64,000 nucleotides of DNA from Hydrogenophaga sp. RAC07 (GCF_001713375.1 NZ_CP016449.1:3286001-3350000); one strand, 5' to 3'. Counted from the stretch's first letter, positions 46,074 to 56,368 are shown. The notes: a model not told the origin generated them from the letters alone. Numbers and translations are program-made.

Positions 46074-47294
46074 TCAATTGATCACCTGGAACAGCGACAG
46101 GCGCTGCACCTGCGCGTACGACTTGAGCGCGGCCTCCAGGCCGAGCTGCTGGGTCTGGAAATCGGAAATGCCCTGGACCATGTCCAGATCTTCCAGGCGG
46201 GATTTTTCCGTCTTGAGGTCGACGCTGCGGTCTTCCATCAGGGCGTCGAGCGAGTCACCGCGGTTGAGCCATTCGCCGGCGCGACCGCGGGCCAGCAACA
46301 CGCGGTCGTGCCCGGCGTCGAGCTCGGTGATGGTGCGCGCGAGTTCCTGGGTGCGGTGGGCGCTGTTGTTGGCACCGGTGTAGCGCAGGGCGGCGATGGC
46401 GTCTTCCACCACGCTGAAGATGTCGGTGTTGGTGCTGGGCACCAGGTCGACCTGGTCGCCCGCGGCGGGTTGGCCATTCATCTGCAGCGACTGGCCATCG
46501 AATTCGATGGTCATGCCGTTGGTGTAGGGCACGCCGGTCTGGCCGGGCATGGGGTTGGCGGCGGGCGTGGTGACGTTGGTCACGGTGTACTGCATGACCC
46601 CGGCCACCTGGGCAAAGTCGATGCGGTAGTCGTCACCGGTGAGCGCGGTCGGGTCGCTGACCTCACCCACGCTGGTGCTCACGCTGCCGGTGTTGCCGGC
46701 GTCCAGGCTGAGCGTGAAGCTGCCGTTGCCCTGGGGCACGCGCATCCAGATGGCGTCGCCGTCCAGCGCCTGCGGCAGCGAGGTGTTGCCCGCCGCGGCC
46801 TGACCACGCTGGCCGTTGAACTGCACGCCGTTGCCGCTGGGGTCGTAGAGGTCCACAAACGGGGTGGCCGAACCACCCAGACCACCAAACAGCGTGCGCC
46901 CGGCGTTGTCCTTGAGGTTGGCCACGCCAATCATTTGTTCGCGCAGGCCTTCGAGCTGGCGCGCGATGTCTTCGCGCTCGCTCGGACCAAACGTGGCGTT
47001 GCCCGCGCTCACCAGCAGGTCGCGCACCTTCTGGATGAGTTCGCCCGATTCGGCCAGGCCGCTTTCGGCCTGCTGCAGGCTGCTGCGCGCGTTGTCCAGC
47101 ACGCGCAGGTCGGCTTGCGTGCGCGACAGCCGGTTCTGCGCGGTTTCGGCCAGCGTGGCGGCCACCGGGTCGTCGCTGGCCTTTTGCACGCGCTTGCCGG
47201 TGGCGATTTTTTCCTGCTGTGCGGCCAGCTCGGCCTGGCGGCGCGCGAGCAGGCTCACGGTGTTGTCGTAGCTGTTGGCGGTGGAGATTCGCAT
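46074..47294 (-). CDS. flgL: Flagellar hook-filament junction protein FlgL
   Basis: A 406-residue hook-associated protein 3, which joins the hook to the filament. The N-terminal flagellin-like helix (MRISTANSYDNTVSLLARRQAELAAQQEKI region) and C-terminal helix (LEAALKSYAQVQRLSLFQVIN) needed for polymerisation are both present, with a variable middle domain. It follows flgK by 33 bases. Confidence 0.96.
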   Translation of the reverse strand: MRISTANSYDNTVSLLARRQAELAAQQEKIATGKRVQKASDDPVAATLAETAQNRLSRTQADLRVLDNARSSLQQAESGLAESGELIQKVRDLLVSAGNATFGPSEREDIARQLEGLREQMIGVANLKDNAGRTLFGGLGGSATPFVDLYDPSGNGVQFNGQRGQAAAGNTSLPQALDGDAIWMRVPQGNGSFTLSLDAGNTGSVSTSVGEVSDPTALTGDDYRIDFAQVAGVMQYTVTNVTTPAANPMPGQTGVPYTNGMTIEFDGQSLQMNGQPAAGDQVDLVPSTNTDIFSVVEDAIAALRYTGANNSAHRTQELARTITELDAGHDRVLLARGRAGEWLNRGDSLDALMEDRSVDLKTEKSRLEDLDMVQGISDFQTQQLGLEAALKSYAQVQRLSLFQVIN

Positions 47295-47327
47295 GGTGTG
47301 TTCCTGTCAGGCCGGTGCGCGTGGCGT

Positions 47328-49247
47328 TCAGCGGCCCACGGTTGCCAGCAGGCTGTCGAAAGTGCTTTGGGCAATCTGCAGAAACTTGGCCGAGGCCTGG
47401 TAGGCCTGCTGGTACTGCAGCAGGCGCGCGGCCTCTTCGTCCAGGTTCACGCCCGACACGTTGGAGCGTGCGGTCTCGGCTGCGGTGGCGATCTGGCCCG
47501 AAAACTCGGTGGCGAACTTCGCGCCCTGCACGCGGGTGCCCACGTCGGAGAACAGACTCACATAACCGTCGGCCAGGGCCACGCCTTCAAAGGTGGGACG
47601 GTCGCGCAGCGCCAGCACGGCGCTGGCGTTGCCGGCGTTCTGTGCGATGGAGCCCGGGGGCGCGGGGTCGATGTTGAAGGTGTCGCCCGCGCCGGGGCTG
47701 CCACGCAAGGTCAGGCTCCAGCCGTTGAGCACGATGGCCTCACCGGGCTTGAAGTTGTAACTGGCGGGCGGACCCACGTTGTCAGGCGGCGGGTTGCCGG
47801 GACCCAGGCCGGTGGCCACATAGGTGCCGTCGGCCTGGAAGGTGATGGACACCGGGTCGGTGAGGTTGGCCGACGGGGACACCGCGTACAGGCTCTCCAC
47901 GCTCAGGCCACCGCTGTTGCTCACGCCGGGTGTCACCATCACCGGGCTGGCCGCGGCCAGGCGGTCGGGTGAGCCGATGGCCACCTGCAGGTTGCGTGCG
48001 GCGGCTTCAAACGGCCGGATCAGGATGCGGTCGCCCGGGGCGCCGGCGCCGGAATCGATGTTGAAGGTCAGGCCGTCTTTGTTGAAGGCGGTGGGCGGCA
48101 CGGCAAACGACGTGCTGTCGCCGTCGGACAAGCGCACCACGCTCACGCTGCCGGCGGAGAAACGCATCTCGTAGTCCGATGCCATCAAGGCAGCCGGGTC
48201 GTTCACGCTGGCGCTCACCTGCGCGGTACCGGTGTTGGCCGGGTTGGTCTTGCCCAGCGCGGCCGCGGGCGGGATGAAGAAGTCCTGGCCCGGGTTGCCT
48301 TGCAGGTCCACACCGAGCGCGTGCTGGTTGTTCACCGTGGTGGCCGAGGCCAGCGCCAGGCGGCCCAGCTGGTTCTGCACCGCGGTGAGGTCCTTGGTCA
48401 GAAAGGTCATCAGACCCGACAGCTCTCCGCCACCCAGTGTGGCTTCCGACAAGGGCGTGGCCACTCCACCCTGCACAAACGACAAGGCGATGCGCGAGTT
48501 GTCGGCCGGGTCGGGGTTCACGGCCAGGCGGTTGGCACTTTGACCCAGCACCAGCGGCTGGCTGCCGGCCACGAACACGCTCACCGAGCCGTCCTTGTTG
48601 GCCACCGGGCTGGTCTGGATGTGTTTGCTGAGTTCGCCCAGCAGCGCATCGCGCTGGTCGTACAGGTCGTTGGGCGTGTGCGAGCTGCCGGCCGATTCGA
48701 TGATCTTCTGGTTCACCTTGGCCAGGTCTTGTGCCAGGCCGTTGACCACGTCGACCGAGCCCTTCACCTGCTGCTGCGTGCTGAGTGCAAGCGCATCGAG
48801 CTGGCTGGCCGTGTTGCGCAGGCGTCCAGCGAATTCTTCGCCCTTGGCGATCACCACCACGCGTGCGGTGAGGTTGCCGGGCGAGGAGGACACGTCGGCC
48901 CAGGCGTTGAGGGTGTCGTTGAGCGCAGCGCCCAGGCCGGTGGTGCCCAAAGGAAACGCACCTTCCAGCGCCTGCAGGCGCGAGTAACGCAGCGCGTCGG
49001 CCGCGGCCACGGAGCCGGCCATCTGCGCTTCGCGCGTGAGGTAGGCGTTGTGCGAGCGTTCGACGGTGGCAATCTCCATGCCCTTGCCGAAGAAGCCGTT
49101 GCCCATCTGCTGGTAGCCCGAGGTCTGCTGCAGCACGTTCTGGCGCGAGTAGCCGGGCGTGTTGACGTTGGCAATGTTGTTGCCGATGACCTGCAGGGCC
49201 GCCAGGTTGGCGTTGAGGGCGCGGGCGCCGATGTTGAGTGCTGACAT
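47328..49247 (-). CDS. flgK: Flagellar hook-associated protein FlgK
   Basis: A 639-residue hook-associated protein 1. The N-terminus has the rod/hook signature (LNIGARALNANLAALQVIGNNIANVNTPGYSRQNV) and the C-terminus the FlgK helix (VSGVNLDEEAARLLQYQQAYQASAKFLQIAQ). The middle is variable and glycine-rich. It is exported by the flagellar secretion system without a signal peptide. Confidence 0.97.
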   Translation of the reverse strand: MSALNIGARALNANLAALQVIGNNIANVNTPGYSRQNVLQQTSGYQQMGNGFFGKGMEIATVERSHNAYLTREAQMAGSVAAADALRYSRLQALEGAFPLGTTGLGAALNDTLNAWADVSSSPGNLTARVVVIAKGEEFAGRLRNTASQLDALALSTQQQVKGSVDVVNGLAQDLAKVNQKIIESAGSSHTPNDLYDQRDALLGELSKHIQTSPVANKDGSVSVFVAGSQPLVLGQSANRLAVNPDPADNSRIALSFVQGGVATPLSEATLGGGELSGLMTFLTKDLTAVQNQLGRLALASATTVNNQHALGVDLQGNPGQDFFIPPAAALGKTNPANTGTAQVSASVNDPAALMASDYEMRFSAGSVSVVRLSDGDSTSFAVPPTAFNKDGLTFNIDSGAGAPGDRILIRPFEAAARNLQVAIGSPDRLAAASPVMVTPGVSNSGGLSVESLYAVSPSANLTDPVSITFQADGTYVATGLGPGNPPPDNVGPPASYNFKPGEAIVLNGWSLTLRGSPGAGDTFNIDPAPPGSIAQNAGNASAVLALRDRPTFEGVALADGYVSLFSDVGTRVQGAKFATEFSGQIATAAETARSNVSGVNLDEEAARLLQYQQAYQASAKFLQIAQSTFDSLLATVGR

Positions 49248-49257
49248 GGTGGGCTCC

Positions 49258-50127
49258 TCAGCCCTGAGCGCGTTGCAGGCTCAGCGTGGTGTTGATGGCG
49301 CGGCTGAGTTTGGCGGCGTACTGGGGGTCGGTGGCGTAGCCGGCCTTTTGCAGGCCCGTGGCAAAACCCTGCACCGAGCCGAGCTGGTCCATGACCTTGT
49401 CGTAGCGCGGGCTGTTGCCGATGAGGCTGGCGTAGTCGCGGAACGAGTCGGCGTACGAGTCGTAAGCGCGGAACTTGGCTGTGACCTTGCGCGGCTCGCC
49501 GTTGATGTATTCGGTGGTGGTGATCTCGGCGACCTTGCCCTTCCAGCCGCCGGTGGCCTTGATGCCGAAGAGGTTGTGCGACGGCGTGCCGTCGGCGTGG
49601 CGGATCTCGCTCCTGCCCCAGCCGGTCTCGTGGCCGGCCTGGCCGATCATGTAGCTGGCCGGAATGCCCGACTCGCGCGCAACCGTGGCCGCAGCCTCGC
49701 TGTGCTGGTCCACAAAGCCGGCCTGGCGCGGGCCGACGCTGGCGCGGCCCACGGTGCTGGCGTCGCTGCTGCCGGGCAGTGCATCTGTTGCACCGGCTTT
49801 CTCGGCAGCGTTGTTCTGCATCTGTTTGCCGAGCTGGCGCTCGATCGCTTCGGACAAGCCGCCCGGCAGGCCCGAGAGCTGCACCGCGAACTGCTGGTCG
49901 AGCAAATCCGTGCCGAGGTCGCTGCCCTCGCCGTCCATGAGACCCGACTTCTGCGTGGCCTCGCGCATGCTTTTGATGAGTTCGCGCATGAACAGCGATT
50001 CGAACTGTTTGGCCGCCTCTTTCAGCGCAGCCTTGTCGTTGCCCTTGCCCGCGCCGTAGCGCAGCGCGTTGAGCGCTGTGGGGTCGGCCGCGAGGCCGTT
50101 GTTGGACAGGGCGCTGCTCGGGTTCAC
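49258..50127 (-). CDS. flgJ: Flagellar rod-cap and muramidase FlgJ
   Basis: A 289-residue dual-function protein. The N-terminal rod-binding domain (about residues 30-100, LKEAAKQFESLFMRELIKSMREAT) caps the growing rod. The C-terminal glucosaminidase domain (about 145-285) opens a hole in peptidoglycan; the catalytic Glu lies in IGQAGHETGWGRSE. The GTG start is one base after the flgI stop. Confidence 0.96.
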   Translation of the reverse strand: MNPSSALSNNGLAADPTALNALRYGAGKGNDKAALKEAAKQFESLFMRELIKSMREATQKSGLMDGEGSDLGTDLLDQQFAVQLSGLPGGLSEAIERQLGKQMQNNAAEKAGATDALPGSSDASTVGRASVGPRQAGFVDQHSEAAATVARESGIPASYMIGQAGHETGWGRSEIRHADGTPSHNLFGIKATGGWKGKVAEITTTEYINGEPRKVTAKFRAYDSYADSFRDYASLIGNSPRYDKVMDQLGSVQGFATGLQKAGYATDPQYAAKLSRAINTTLSLQRAQG

Positions 50128-50128
50128 G

Positions 50129-51253
50129 TCAGATCACCTCGAGTTCGGCGTTCATGGCGCCCGAGGCCTTGATGGCCTGCAGGATGGCCAGCAGGTCTTG
50201 CGGCGTGGCACCCAGCGAATTGAGTGCGCGCACCACATCGGCGAGTTGCGGCGCGGTGTCGAGCTTGATGAGCGAACCCTTGTCCTGGCTGATCTGGATG
50301 TTGGCCTGCTCGGCCACCACGGTCTGGCCGCCGGTGGACAAGGCGTTGGGCTGGCTGATCACCGGCGTGGAGCTGATGCTCACCGAGAGGTTGCCGTGCG
50401 ACACGGCGCAGGCGCCCAGGCTCACGGCCTGGTTCATCACGATGGAGCCGGTGCGCGAATTGATGATGACGCGGGCCATGGGGATGGCAGCGTCGAGGCG
50501 GATCTCTTCGACCTTGGCCAGGAAGCCCACGCGATCGCCCGGGTTGGCCGGCGCGCGCAGGCGCACCACCCGGCCGTCGACCGCGCTGGCCACACCCGCG
50601 CCCATGACGCGGTTGATCGCGTCGGTCACGCGGCTGGCGGTCTGGAAGTCGCTCGAATTCAAGCCGAGGTCGATGGTCTCGCCCAGCGCAAACGGTGTGG
50701 CCACCGCGCGCTCCACCTGCGCGCCACCGGGCACACGGCCCGCGCTCAGGTGGTTGATCTGCACCTTGCTGCCGCCGGCCGACGCGCCGGCGCCACCCAC
50801 CAGCAGGTTGCCCTGGGCGAGTGCGTAGATTTCACCGTCGGCGCCCTTGAGCGGCGTGGTGATCAGCGTGCCGCCGCGCAACGACTTGGAGTTGCCGATG
50901 GAGGACACGGTCACGTCGATGGCCTGGCCGGGCTGGGCAAAGGCGGGCAGCTGCGCGGTGACCAGCACGGCCGCCACGTTTTTCAGCTGCATGTTGGCGC
51001 CGGGCGGCAGCGACAAGCCCAGCTGCTGCAGGTAGTTGTTCATGCTCTGCGCGGTGTAGGGCATCTGCGTGGTCTGGTCGCCCGTGCCGTCCAGGCCCAC
51101 CACCAGGCCATAGCCGGTGAGCTGGTTGCTGCGCACGCCCTGCACCGCCGCGATCTCCTTGATGCGGATCGACTGGGCGGCGGCGGGCCAGGCCATGGTG
51201 AGTGAAACCAGGGCCAGGGTCAGCAAACGCAGGGGGGAGAGAGATGACTTCAC
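50129..51253 (-). CDS. flgI: Flagellar P-ring protein FlgI
   Basis: A 374-residue periplasmic P-ring subunit. The signal peptide (MKSSLSPLRLLTLALVSLTMAWPAAAQ) precedes SIRIKEIAAVQGVRSNQLTGYGLVVGLDGTGD. GTG 51253 is chosen over ATG 51286 because GAGGA lies about 8 bases upstream and the signal peptide begins there. Confidence 0.95.
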   Translation of the reverse strand: MKSSLSPLRLLTLALVSLTMAWPAAAQSIRIKEIAAVQGVRSNQLTGYGLVVGLDGTGDQTTQMPYTAQSMNNYLQQLGLSLPPGANMQLKNVAAVLVTAQLPAFAQPGQAIDVTVSSIGNSKSLRGGTLITTPLKGADGEIYALAQGNLLVGGAGASAGGSKVQINHLSAGRVPGGAQVERAVATPFALGETIDLGLNSSDFQTASRVTDAINRVMGAGVASAVDGRVVRLRAPANPGDRVGFLAKVEEIRLDAAIPMARVIINSRTGSIVMNQAVSLGACAVSHGNLSVSISSTPVISQPNALSTGGQTVVAEQANIQISQDKGSLIKLDTAPQLADVVRALNSLGATPQDLLAILQAIKASGAMNAELEVI

Positions 51254-51298
51254 CGCAAATTCCTCAGTGGGCAGAACGAGACCCATTGTGGGAGGGGA

Positions 51299-51988
51299 TC
51301 AGAAGGGGATAACGCTCAAAAAGAACCGTGCCAACCAGCCAATTGCCATCGCTTCACCCTGCGCGCCGCGTCCACGCGACTCCACACGCACATTGGCCAT
51401 CTGGGTCGAGGCCACGGTGTTGCCGGCGCGGATCTGTTTGGGGTCGACCGTGCCCGAGAAGCGCAGCACGTCCACGTTCTGGTTCACGCCGATCTGTTTC
51501 TCGCCCACCACCACCAGGTAGCCGTTGGGCAGCACCTCCTGCACCGTGGTGGTGATGGAGCCCGAGAAGTTGTTGTTGTTCTGGTTCTTGCCGTCGCCGG
51601 AGAAGCTGTTGTCCGACTGCGCGCCCAGGTTGAGCTTGTCGAGCAGCGGGTTCTTGAGGAACGGGAAGGCCGAGACACCGCCCGAGATCTCGCCGCTGCG
51701 GTCGATCGAGGCCGACGAGGTCTGGCTGGCGTTGAGCCGCTCGGTGATCTGCACCGTGAGCGTGTCGCCCGGCAAACGCGCGCGCGGGTCTTCGAAGGCC
51801 GGCCGGTAGTTGGCGGCACGGAACAGGCTGCCACTGGGCGCGGTGCCCATGGTGTTCACCGGGTTGGCCGTGGGCGCAACCTGGGTGTAGGTCACGGGTT
51901 TCACGGGCTCCAGGTCGACCTTGGTGCTCATGGTTTCGCAGCCGGTGGCGAGCACGGCCAGGGTCAACGCGACGGCAATTCGGAACAT
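51299..51988 (-). CDS. flgH: Flagellar L-ring lipoprotein FlgH
   Basis: A 229-residue outer-membrane L-ring lipoprotein. The signal peptide ends in a lipobox (LATGC, Cys at about residue 17). The family core GSLFRAANYRPAFEDPRARLPGDTLTVQI and GSITTTVQEVLPNGYLVVVGEKQIGVN is present. ATG 51988 gives a normal lipoprotein signal. Confidence 0.95.
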   Translation of the reverse strand: MFRIAVALTLAVLATGCETMSTKVDLEPVKPVTYTQVAPTANPVNTMGTAPSGSLFRAANYRPAFEDPRARLPGDTLTVQITERLNASQTSSASIDRSGEISGGVSAFPFLKNPLLDKLNLGAQSDNSFSGDGKNQNNNNFSGSITTTVQEVLPNGYLVVVGEKQIGVNQNVDVLRFSGTVDPKQIRAGNTVASTQMANVRVESRGRGAQGEAMAIGWLARFFLSVIPF

Positions 51989-52008
51989 GGTGGTGTCTCC
52001 GTTCACGG

Positions 52009-52791
52009 TCACAGCTGGCTCAGGCGCTGCAGCATCTGGTCGGATGTCTGGATCGCCTTGGAATTCATCTCGTAGGCGCGCTGCGTCTGGATCATGGTCA
52101 CCAGTTCCTGCACCACGTTGACGTTGGAGGTCTCAACAAACCCCTGCATCACGGTGCCGGTGCCGGCGGTGCCGGGCGCGGCGGCGATCGGGGCGCCCGA
52201 GGCCAGGCTCTCGGTGTAGAGGTTCTGGCCCATGGGCTCCAGGCCGGCCGGGTTGATGAAGGTGGCCAGTTCGATGTTGCCCACCTGCTGCGGCGCGGGG
52301 TTGCCCGGCAGCTTCACGGTGACCACACCGTCGCTGGAGATGGTGATGCTCTGCGCTTCGGCCGGCACCGTGATGCCGGCGGTGAGCGGGTAACCGCTGG
52401 AGGTAACGATGCGGCCCTGGGCGTCGGGCTTGAAGCTGCCGTCGCGGGTGTAGCCGGTGGTGCCGTCGGGCAGCTCCACCTGGAAGAAGCCGTTGCCGTT
52501 GACCGCGATGTCCAGCGGGTTGTCCGACTGCTGCATGCTGCCTTGCGAGAAGTTGCGCGAGGTGGCCACGGTGCGCACACCCAGACCCACTTGCAGTCCG
52601 GTGGGCAGCTCGGCCTGCTCGGCCGTGTTGGCACCCACCTGGCGCAGGTTCTGGTACATCAGGTCTTCGAACACCGCCGTGGCGCGTTTGAAGCCGTTGG
52701 TGGACACGTTGGCCAGGTTGTTCGAGATCACGTCCAGCTGCATCTGCTGTGCCTGCATGCCGGTCTTGGAAATCATCAGTGAATTGATCAT
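52009..52791 (-). CDS. flgG: Flagellar distal rod protein FlgG
   Basis: A 260-residue distal rod subunit. The opening [36 protein letters not shown] and closing [28 protein letters not shown] are typical, and length equals the family norm of about 260. Confidence 0.97.
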   Translation of the reverse strand: MINSLMISKTGMQAQQMQLDVISNNLANVSTNGFKRATAVFEDLMYQNLRQVGANTAEQAELPTGLQVGLGVRTVATSRNFSQGSMQQSDNPLDIAVNGNGFFQVELPDGTTGYTRDGSFKPDAQGRIVTSSGYPLTAGITVPAEAQSITISSDGVVTVKLPGNPAPQQVGNIELATFINPAGLEPMGQNLYTESLASGAPIAAAPGTAGTGTVMQGFVETSNVNVVQELVTMIQTQRAYEMNSKAIQTSDQMLQRLSQL

Positions 52792-52808
52792 GGTGTTTCT
52801 TCCTGGGT

Positions 52809-53546
52809 TTAGCCATTCATGCTCAGCAACTGGCTGGCGGTCTTGTCGTTCGTTTCGCCGTTCTGCAGCATGCGCATCTGCACCTCGAACTGGCGTGCCA
52901 CGGCGATCATTCCGACCATGGCCTCCATGGGATTCACGTTGGAGCCTTCAAGCGCTCCGTCTTGCAGACGTGCGACGTCGCTGGCGGGCAGCGGGTCGCC
53001 CTGCGGGCCGCGGAACAGCCCGTCGGCGCTGCGGCGCAGCGGGTTGTCCGCATCGGGCAACACCAGCTTGAGCTTGCCCACCTGTTCGGAAGGCTGGTTG
53101 CCCACGCGGGTGCTGACCGTGCCGTCGCCGGCGATGTCCACACGCGCACCTTCGGGGATCACGATCGGGCCACCGTCGCCCAGCATGGGCAGGCCCTGCG
53201 CGTTGACCAGCGTGCCGTCCTGGTTGACTTCGAGTGCGCCGGCGCGGGTGTAGGCCTCGGTGCCGTCCAGCCCCTGCACCGCAAAGTAGGCGTTGTCGCG
53301 CGCGGCCACGTCCAGGTTGCGGCCGGTGGAGGTGATGGCGCCCGGCAGGTCGGAGTGGCCGGCCGTGGCTTCGAGCGCAAACACGCGGGTGCTGGCGCCG
53401 TCGCCGCGGATCGGCACCGCGCGGAAGGTGGAGAGCTCGGCGCGAAAGCCCGGCGTGGACACGTTGGCCAGGTTGTTGGCCAGCACCGATTGGCGATGCT
53501 GCGCGGCGTTGGCGCCGGTCATCGCGGTGTAGATCATGCGGTCCAT
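52809..53546 (-). CDS. flgF: Flagellar proximal rod protein FlgF
   Basis: A 245-residue proximal rod subunit beginning [34 protein letters not shown] and ending with the rod-type helix [21 protein letters not shown]. It is 17 bases upstream of flgG. Confidence 0.96.
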   Translation of the reverse strand: MDRMIYTAMTGANAAQHRQSVLANNLANVSTPGFRAELSTFRAVPIRGDGASTRVFALEATAGHSDLPGAITSTGRNLDVAARDNAYFAVQGLDGTEAYTRAGALEVNQDGTLVNAQGLPMLGDGGPIVIPEGARVDIAGDGTVSTRVGNQPSEQVGKLKLVLPDADNPLRRSADGLFRGPQGDPLPASDVARLQDGALEGSNVNPMEAMVGMIAVARQFEVQMRMLQNGETNDKTASQLLSMNG

Positions 53547-53578
53547 GCGGGGCTCCTTCGATCAATTCAGGGACGCAA

Positions 53579-54799
53579 TCAGCGCATGTTGAGCAGCGTG
53601 CTCAACACCTGGTCCTGCGTCTTGATGGTCTGGGCGTTGGCCTGGTAGGCGCGCTGTGCGGTCATCATGTTCACCAGCTCGGCGGTGAGGTCGACGTTGG
53701 AGTCTTCCAGCGCGCCCGAACGGATGCCACCGAAGTTGCCCGTGCCCGGTTCGCCACGCACCGGCTCGCCCGAAGCGTACGTGGCCGACCAGTTGCCGCC
53801 GCTCGATGGCGACAGGCCCTGCGAGTTGCGGAAGTTGATCAGCGCCACCTGGCCGGCCGCGCGGGTCTCGCCGTTGGAGTAGCGGCCAGTGACCACACCG
53901 GATTCGTCGATGCTCAGGCCCACGAACTCGCCCGGAAAGTAGCCGTCCTGGTCGAGGTCGAACACCGCGAAGTCGGTGCCGAACTGGCTGGCCGCGGTGA
54001 GGTCGAGCGTGACCGGGAAGGTCACGGTGGGGTCGTTCGGCGAGGCCAGCGTGATGGTGGGCGGCGGCGTGATCGAAGCCGGGTCGATGGTGCCGTCGGC
54101 GTTGAAGTTCAGGCTCACGGGCGGGGCCAGCGGCGCAGGCGTGCCGCCGTTCACGCTGGCGTAGACCTCCCAGGTGTTGTTGGCGGTCTTGGTGAAGGCC
54201 AGGGCCACCGGCACTTCCATGCCTTGCGGGTCGTAGGCCACCACCGAGGTGCCGTAGGTGGTGATCGGCGTGGGCGGTGTGACGCTGGCGGCCACGGGCG
54301 CGCGGGCGTCCAGGTTGAACTGGGCCACGAGGTTGCTGGTCTGGCGCGCAGGGATCGGCGCACTGGTGGGCAGCGACAGCGGCTGGCTGTCGAAGCTCAG
54401 GCGGTTGCCGTCGGCGTCGGTGGGGTAGCCCATGAGTTGGCCGCCCTGCTGGTTGACGATGTTGCCTTCGCGGTCGAGCTTGAACATGCCGGCGCGGGTG
54501 TAGGCCATGGTGCCGTTGGGCTGGGTGACCTCAAAGAAGCCGTTGCCGTTGATGGCCAGGTCCAGATCGTTGCCGGTGACGGTGATGTTGCCCTGCGTGA
54601 ACATCTGCGACACGGTGGCCACGGTCACCCCGATGCCCTTGTTGCCACCGCCCGAGTTGATCGAGCTGGCGTAGAGCTCGGCGAATTCGGCGCGCGAGCT
54701 CTTCATGCCGACCGTGTTGGCGTTGGCGATGTTGTGGCCGATCACATCGAGGTTGCGGCTGGCGCTGTTCAGACCGGAGAGTCCTTGCTGGAATGCCAT
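53579..54799 (-). CDS. flgE: Flagellar hook protein FlgE
   Basis: A 406-residue hook subunit. N-terminal MAFQQGLSGLNSASRNLDVIGHNIANANTVGMK and C-terminal LVNMMTAQRAYQANAQTIKTQDQVL form the D0 domain; the central part is the surface-exposed D1/D2 region. Length is normal for a hook protein. Confidence 0.97.
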   Translation of the reverse strand: MAFQQGLSGLNSASRNLDVIGHNIANANTVGMKSSRAEFAELYASSINSGGGNKGIGVTVATVSQMFTQGNITVTGNDLDLAINGNGFFEVTQPNGTMAYTRAGMFKLDREGNIVNQQGGQLMGYPTDADGNRLSFDSQPLSLPTSAPIPARQTSNLVAQFNLDARAPVAASVTPPTPITTYGTSVVAYDPQGMEVPVALAFTKTANNTWEVYASVNGGTPAPLAPPVSLNFNADGTIDPASITPPPTITLASPNDPTVTFPVTLDLTAASQFGTDFAVFDLDQDGYFPGEFVGLSIDESGVVTGRYSNGETRAAGQVALINFRNSQGLSPSSGGNWSATYASGEPVRGEPGTGNFGGIRSGALEDSNVDLTAELVNMMTAQRAYQANAQTIKTQDQVLSTLLNMR

Positions 54800-54855
54800 G
54801 GTGATGTCCTTGGGGTGGGGAAAGAGATGTGTGGGAAAAGCTGGTTGTCAGCGGT

Positions 54856-55518
54856 TCACATGAACGCAAGCACGTCGTTGTAGGCGCGCGTGCTGCCGTC
54901 CTGGAGCAACATGTAGATGGAGCCACCGGAGAAGCTCACCGAGTCGACCGACAGGCGCTGCAGCGACACGGTGTCCACGCGTTCGTTGCCGCTGTAGGCG
55001 CGCACCTGGAAGCCCTTGACCGACGCCGGGTCCACGCCTTCGGCGTCCCAGCTGAAGCCGTGCAGGCCGCCATTGAGGGCGCCCATGTCGATGGTGTCGA
55101 TGACCTCGCCGTTGGTGCCCATGACGTCCACCTTCACGTCGGTGGCTTTGCCGTCGAGTGAGAACGCCGCCTTGCCCTGACCGTTCTTGAAGGCCAGCGA
55201 TTCACCGGGCAACAAGGCTTCGCGGCCAATGAGCGAGGTGCCTTGAAGCGCCTGCATGGAGCCGAACTGCGTGGCCATGCCCTTGAGCGTGGCGTTGAGT
55301 TCCTGGATGCCGCTGACCGTGTTGATCTGCGCCATCTGGGTCGTCATCTGTGCGTTGTCCATCGGGTTCAGCGGGTCCTGGTTGTTGAGCTGCGCGACCA
55401 GCAGCTTGAGGAACCGGTCCTGCGAGGCCGCCGGGTCCATGTTGTTTTTCGCCGCCGTGCCGGTGGTGCTGCCCACGGCGTTGCCGAGGCTGGTGGTGTC
55501 GATGGGCTGGATGAACAT
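54856..55518 (-). CDS. flgD: Flagellar hook-cap scaffold FlgD
   Basis: A 220-residue hook-capping scaffold. The N-terminal motif QDRFLKLLVAQLNNQDPLNPMDNAQMTTQMAQI (about residues 33-65) is diagnostic, followed by the FlgD Ig-like and tudor-like domains. It lies between flgC and flgE as usual. Confidence 0.96.
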   Translation of the reverse strand: MFIQPIDTTSLGNAVGSTTGTAAKNNMDPAASQDRFLKLLVAQLNNQDPLNPMDNAQMTTQMAQINTVSGIQELNATLKGMATQFGSMQALQGTSLIGREALLPGESLAFKNGQGKAAFSLDGKATDVKVDVMGTNGEVIDTIDMGALNGGLHGFSWDAEGVDPASVKGFQVRAYSGNERVDTVSLQRLSVDSVSFSGGSIYMLLQDGSTRAYNDVLAFM

Positions 55519-55544
55519 GGGTCAGGTCCTGAGGTTCGCCGGGC

Positions 55545-55949
55545 TCACTGGCCCATCTGGAGGGTCTTGAGCAGCAGCGACTTGGCCGTGTTCATCACCT
55601 CGACGTTGTTCTGGTACGAACGCGAGGCCGAGATCATGTTGACCATCTCTTCCACCGGGTTCACGTTGGAATGGTTCACATACCCTTCAGCGTCGGCGCT
55701 GGGGTGGGTGGGGTTGTGCACGCGGCGGCCAGGGTCCTGGCTCTCGACGATGTCCTTCACCTTCACACCGGCGTTGCCCGAGCCCCCCATGGGCACGGTC
55801 TGGAACTGGATGTGGCGGGCCTTGTAGGTCTGACCGTCGGGCCCGGCCACGGCGTCTGCGTTGGCCAGGTTGCTGGCCACCACGTTGAGGCGCTGGGACT
55901 GCGCGCTGACCGCACTGCCCGACACGTTGAAGATGGAAAACATCGACAT
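55545..55949 (-). CDS. flgC: Flagellar proximal rod protein FlgC
   Basis: A 134-residue rod subunit beginning MSMFSIFNVSGSAVSAQSQRLNVVASNLANADAV and ending MVNMISASRSYQNNVEVMNTAKSLLLKTL. Family length matches. Confidence 0.97.
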   Translation of the reverse strand: MSMFSIFNVSGSAVSAQSQRLNVVASNLANADAVAGPDGQTYKARHIQFQTVPMGGSGNAGVKVKDIVESQDPGRRVHNPTHPSADAEGYVNHSNVNPVEEMVNMISASRSYQNNVEVMNTAKSLLLKTLQMGQ

Positions 55950-55966
55950 GATCGATTCCTTTCAGC

Positions 55967-56368
55967 TCATTGGCCTTGAATGGCGCTGAGCATGGTTTTG
56001 ACATGCGAATTGATGAAACGCAGCGTCGATTCGTAGCGCACGCTGTTGTCCACGAAGCTGGCGCGTTCGCGGTCGAGGTCGACCGAGTTGCCGTCCTGGC
56101 TGGGCTGGGTCTGTACCGTGTAGGCGAGCCGGGGGTCCTGCGCACTGGTGGTCCCGAGAATCATGTGGCCGGCGCTGGTCAGGCTCACGTCGGCACGGGC
56201 GGCGCCGCCCGAGACGTTCTTGAGCGCGGCGGCGAAGTCGAAGTCGCGCGCCACGTAGCCGGGGGTATCGGCGTTGGCGATGTTGCTGGCAATGACCTGC
56301 TGGCGCTGCGAGCGCAGCAGCAGGGCGTTGGCATGAAAGTCCAGCCGGGCGGTCATCTGTTCAAGCAT
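55967..56368 (-). CDS. flgB: Flagellar proximal rod protein FlgB
   Basis: A 133-residue rod subunit and first gene of the flg operon. It has RLDFHANALLLRSQRQQVIASNIANADTPGYVARDFDF and ends RYESTLRFINSHVKTMLSAI. ATG 56368 is chosen over the longer frame because MLEQMTARLDF is the family start; the frame upstream is intergenic. Confidence 0.95.
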   Translation of the reverse strand: MLEQMTARLDFHANALLLRSQRQQVIASNIANADTPGYVARDFDFAAALKNVSGGAARADVSLTSAGHMILGTTSAQDPRLAYTVQTQPSQDGNSVDLDRERASFVDNSVRYESTLRFINSHVKTMLSAIQGQ

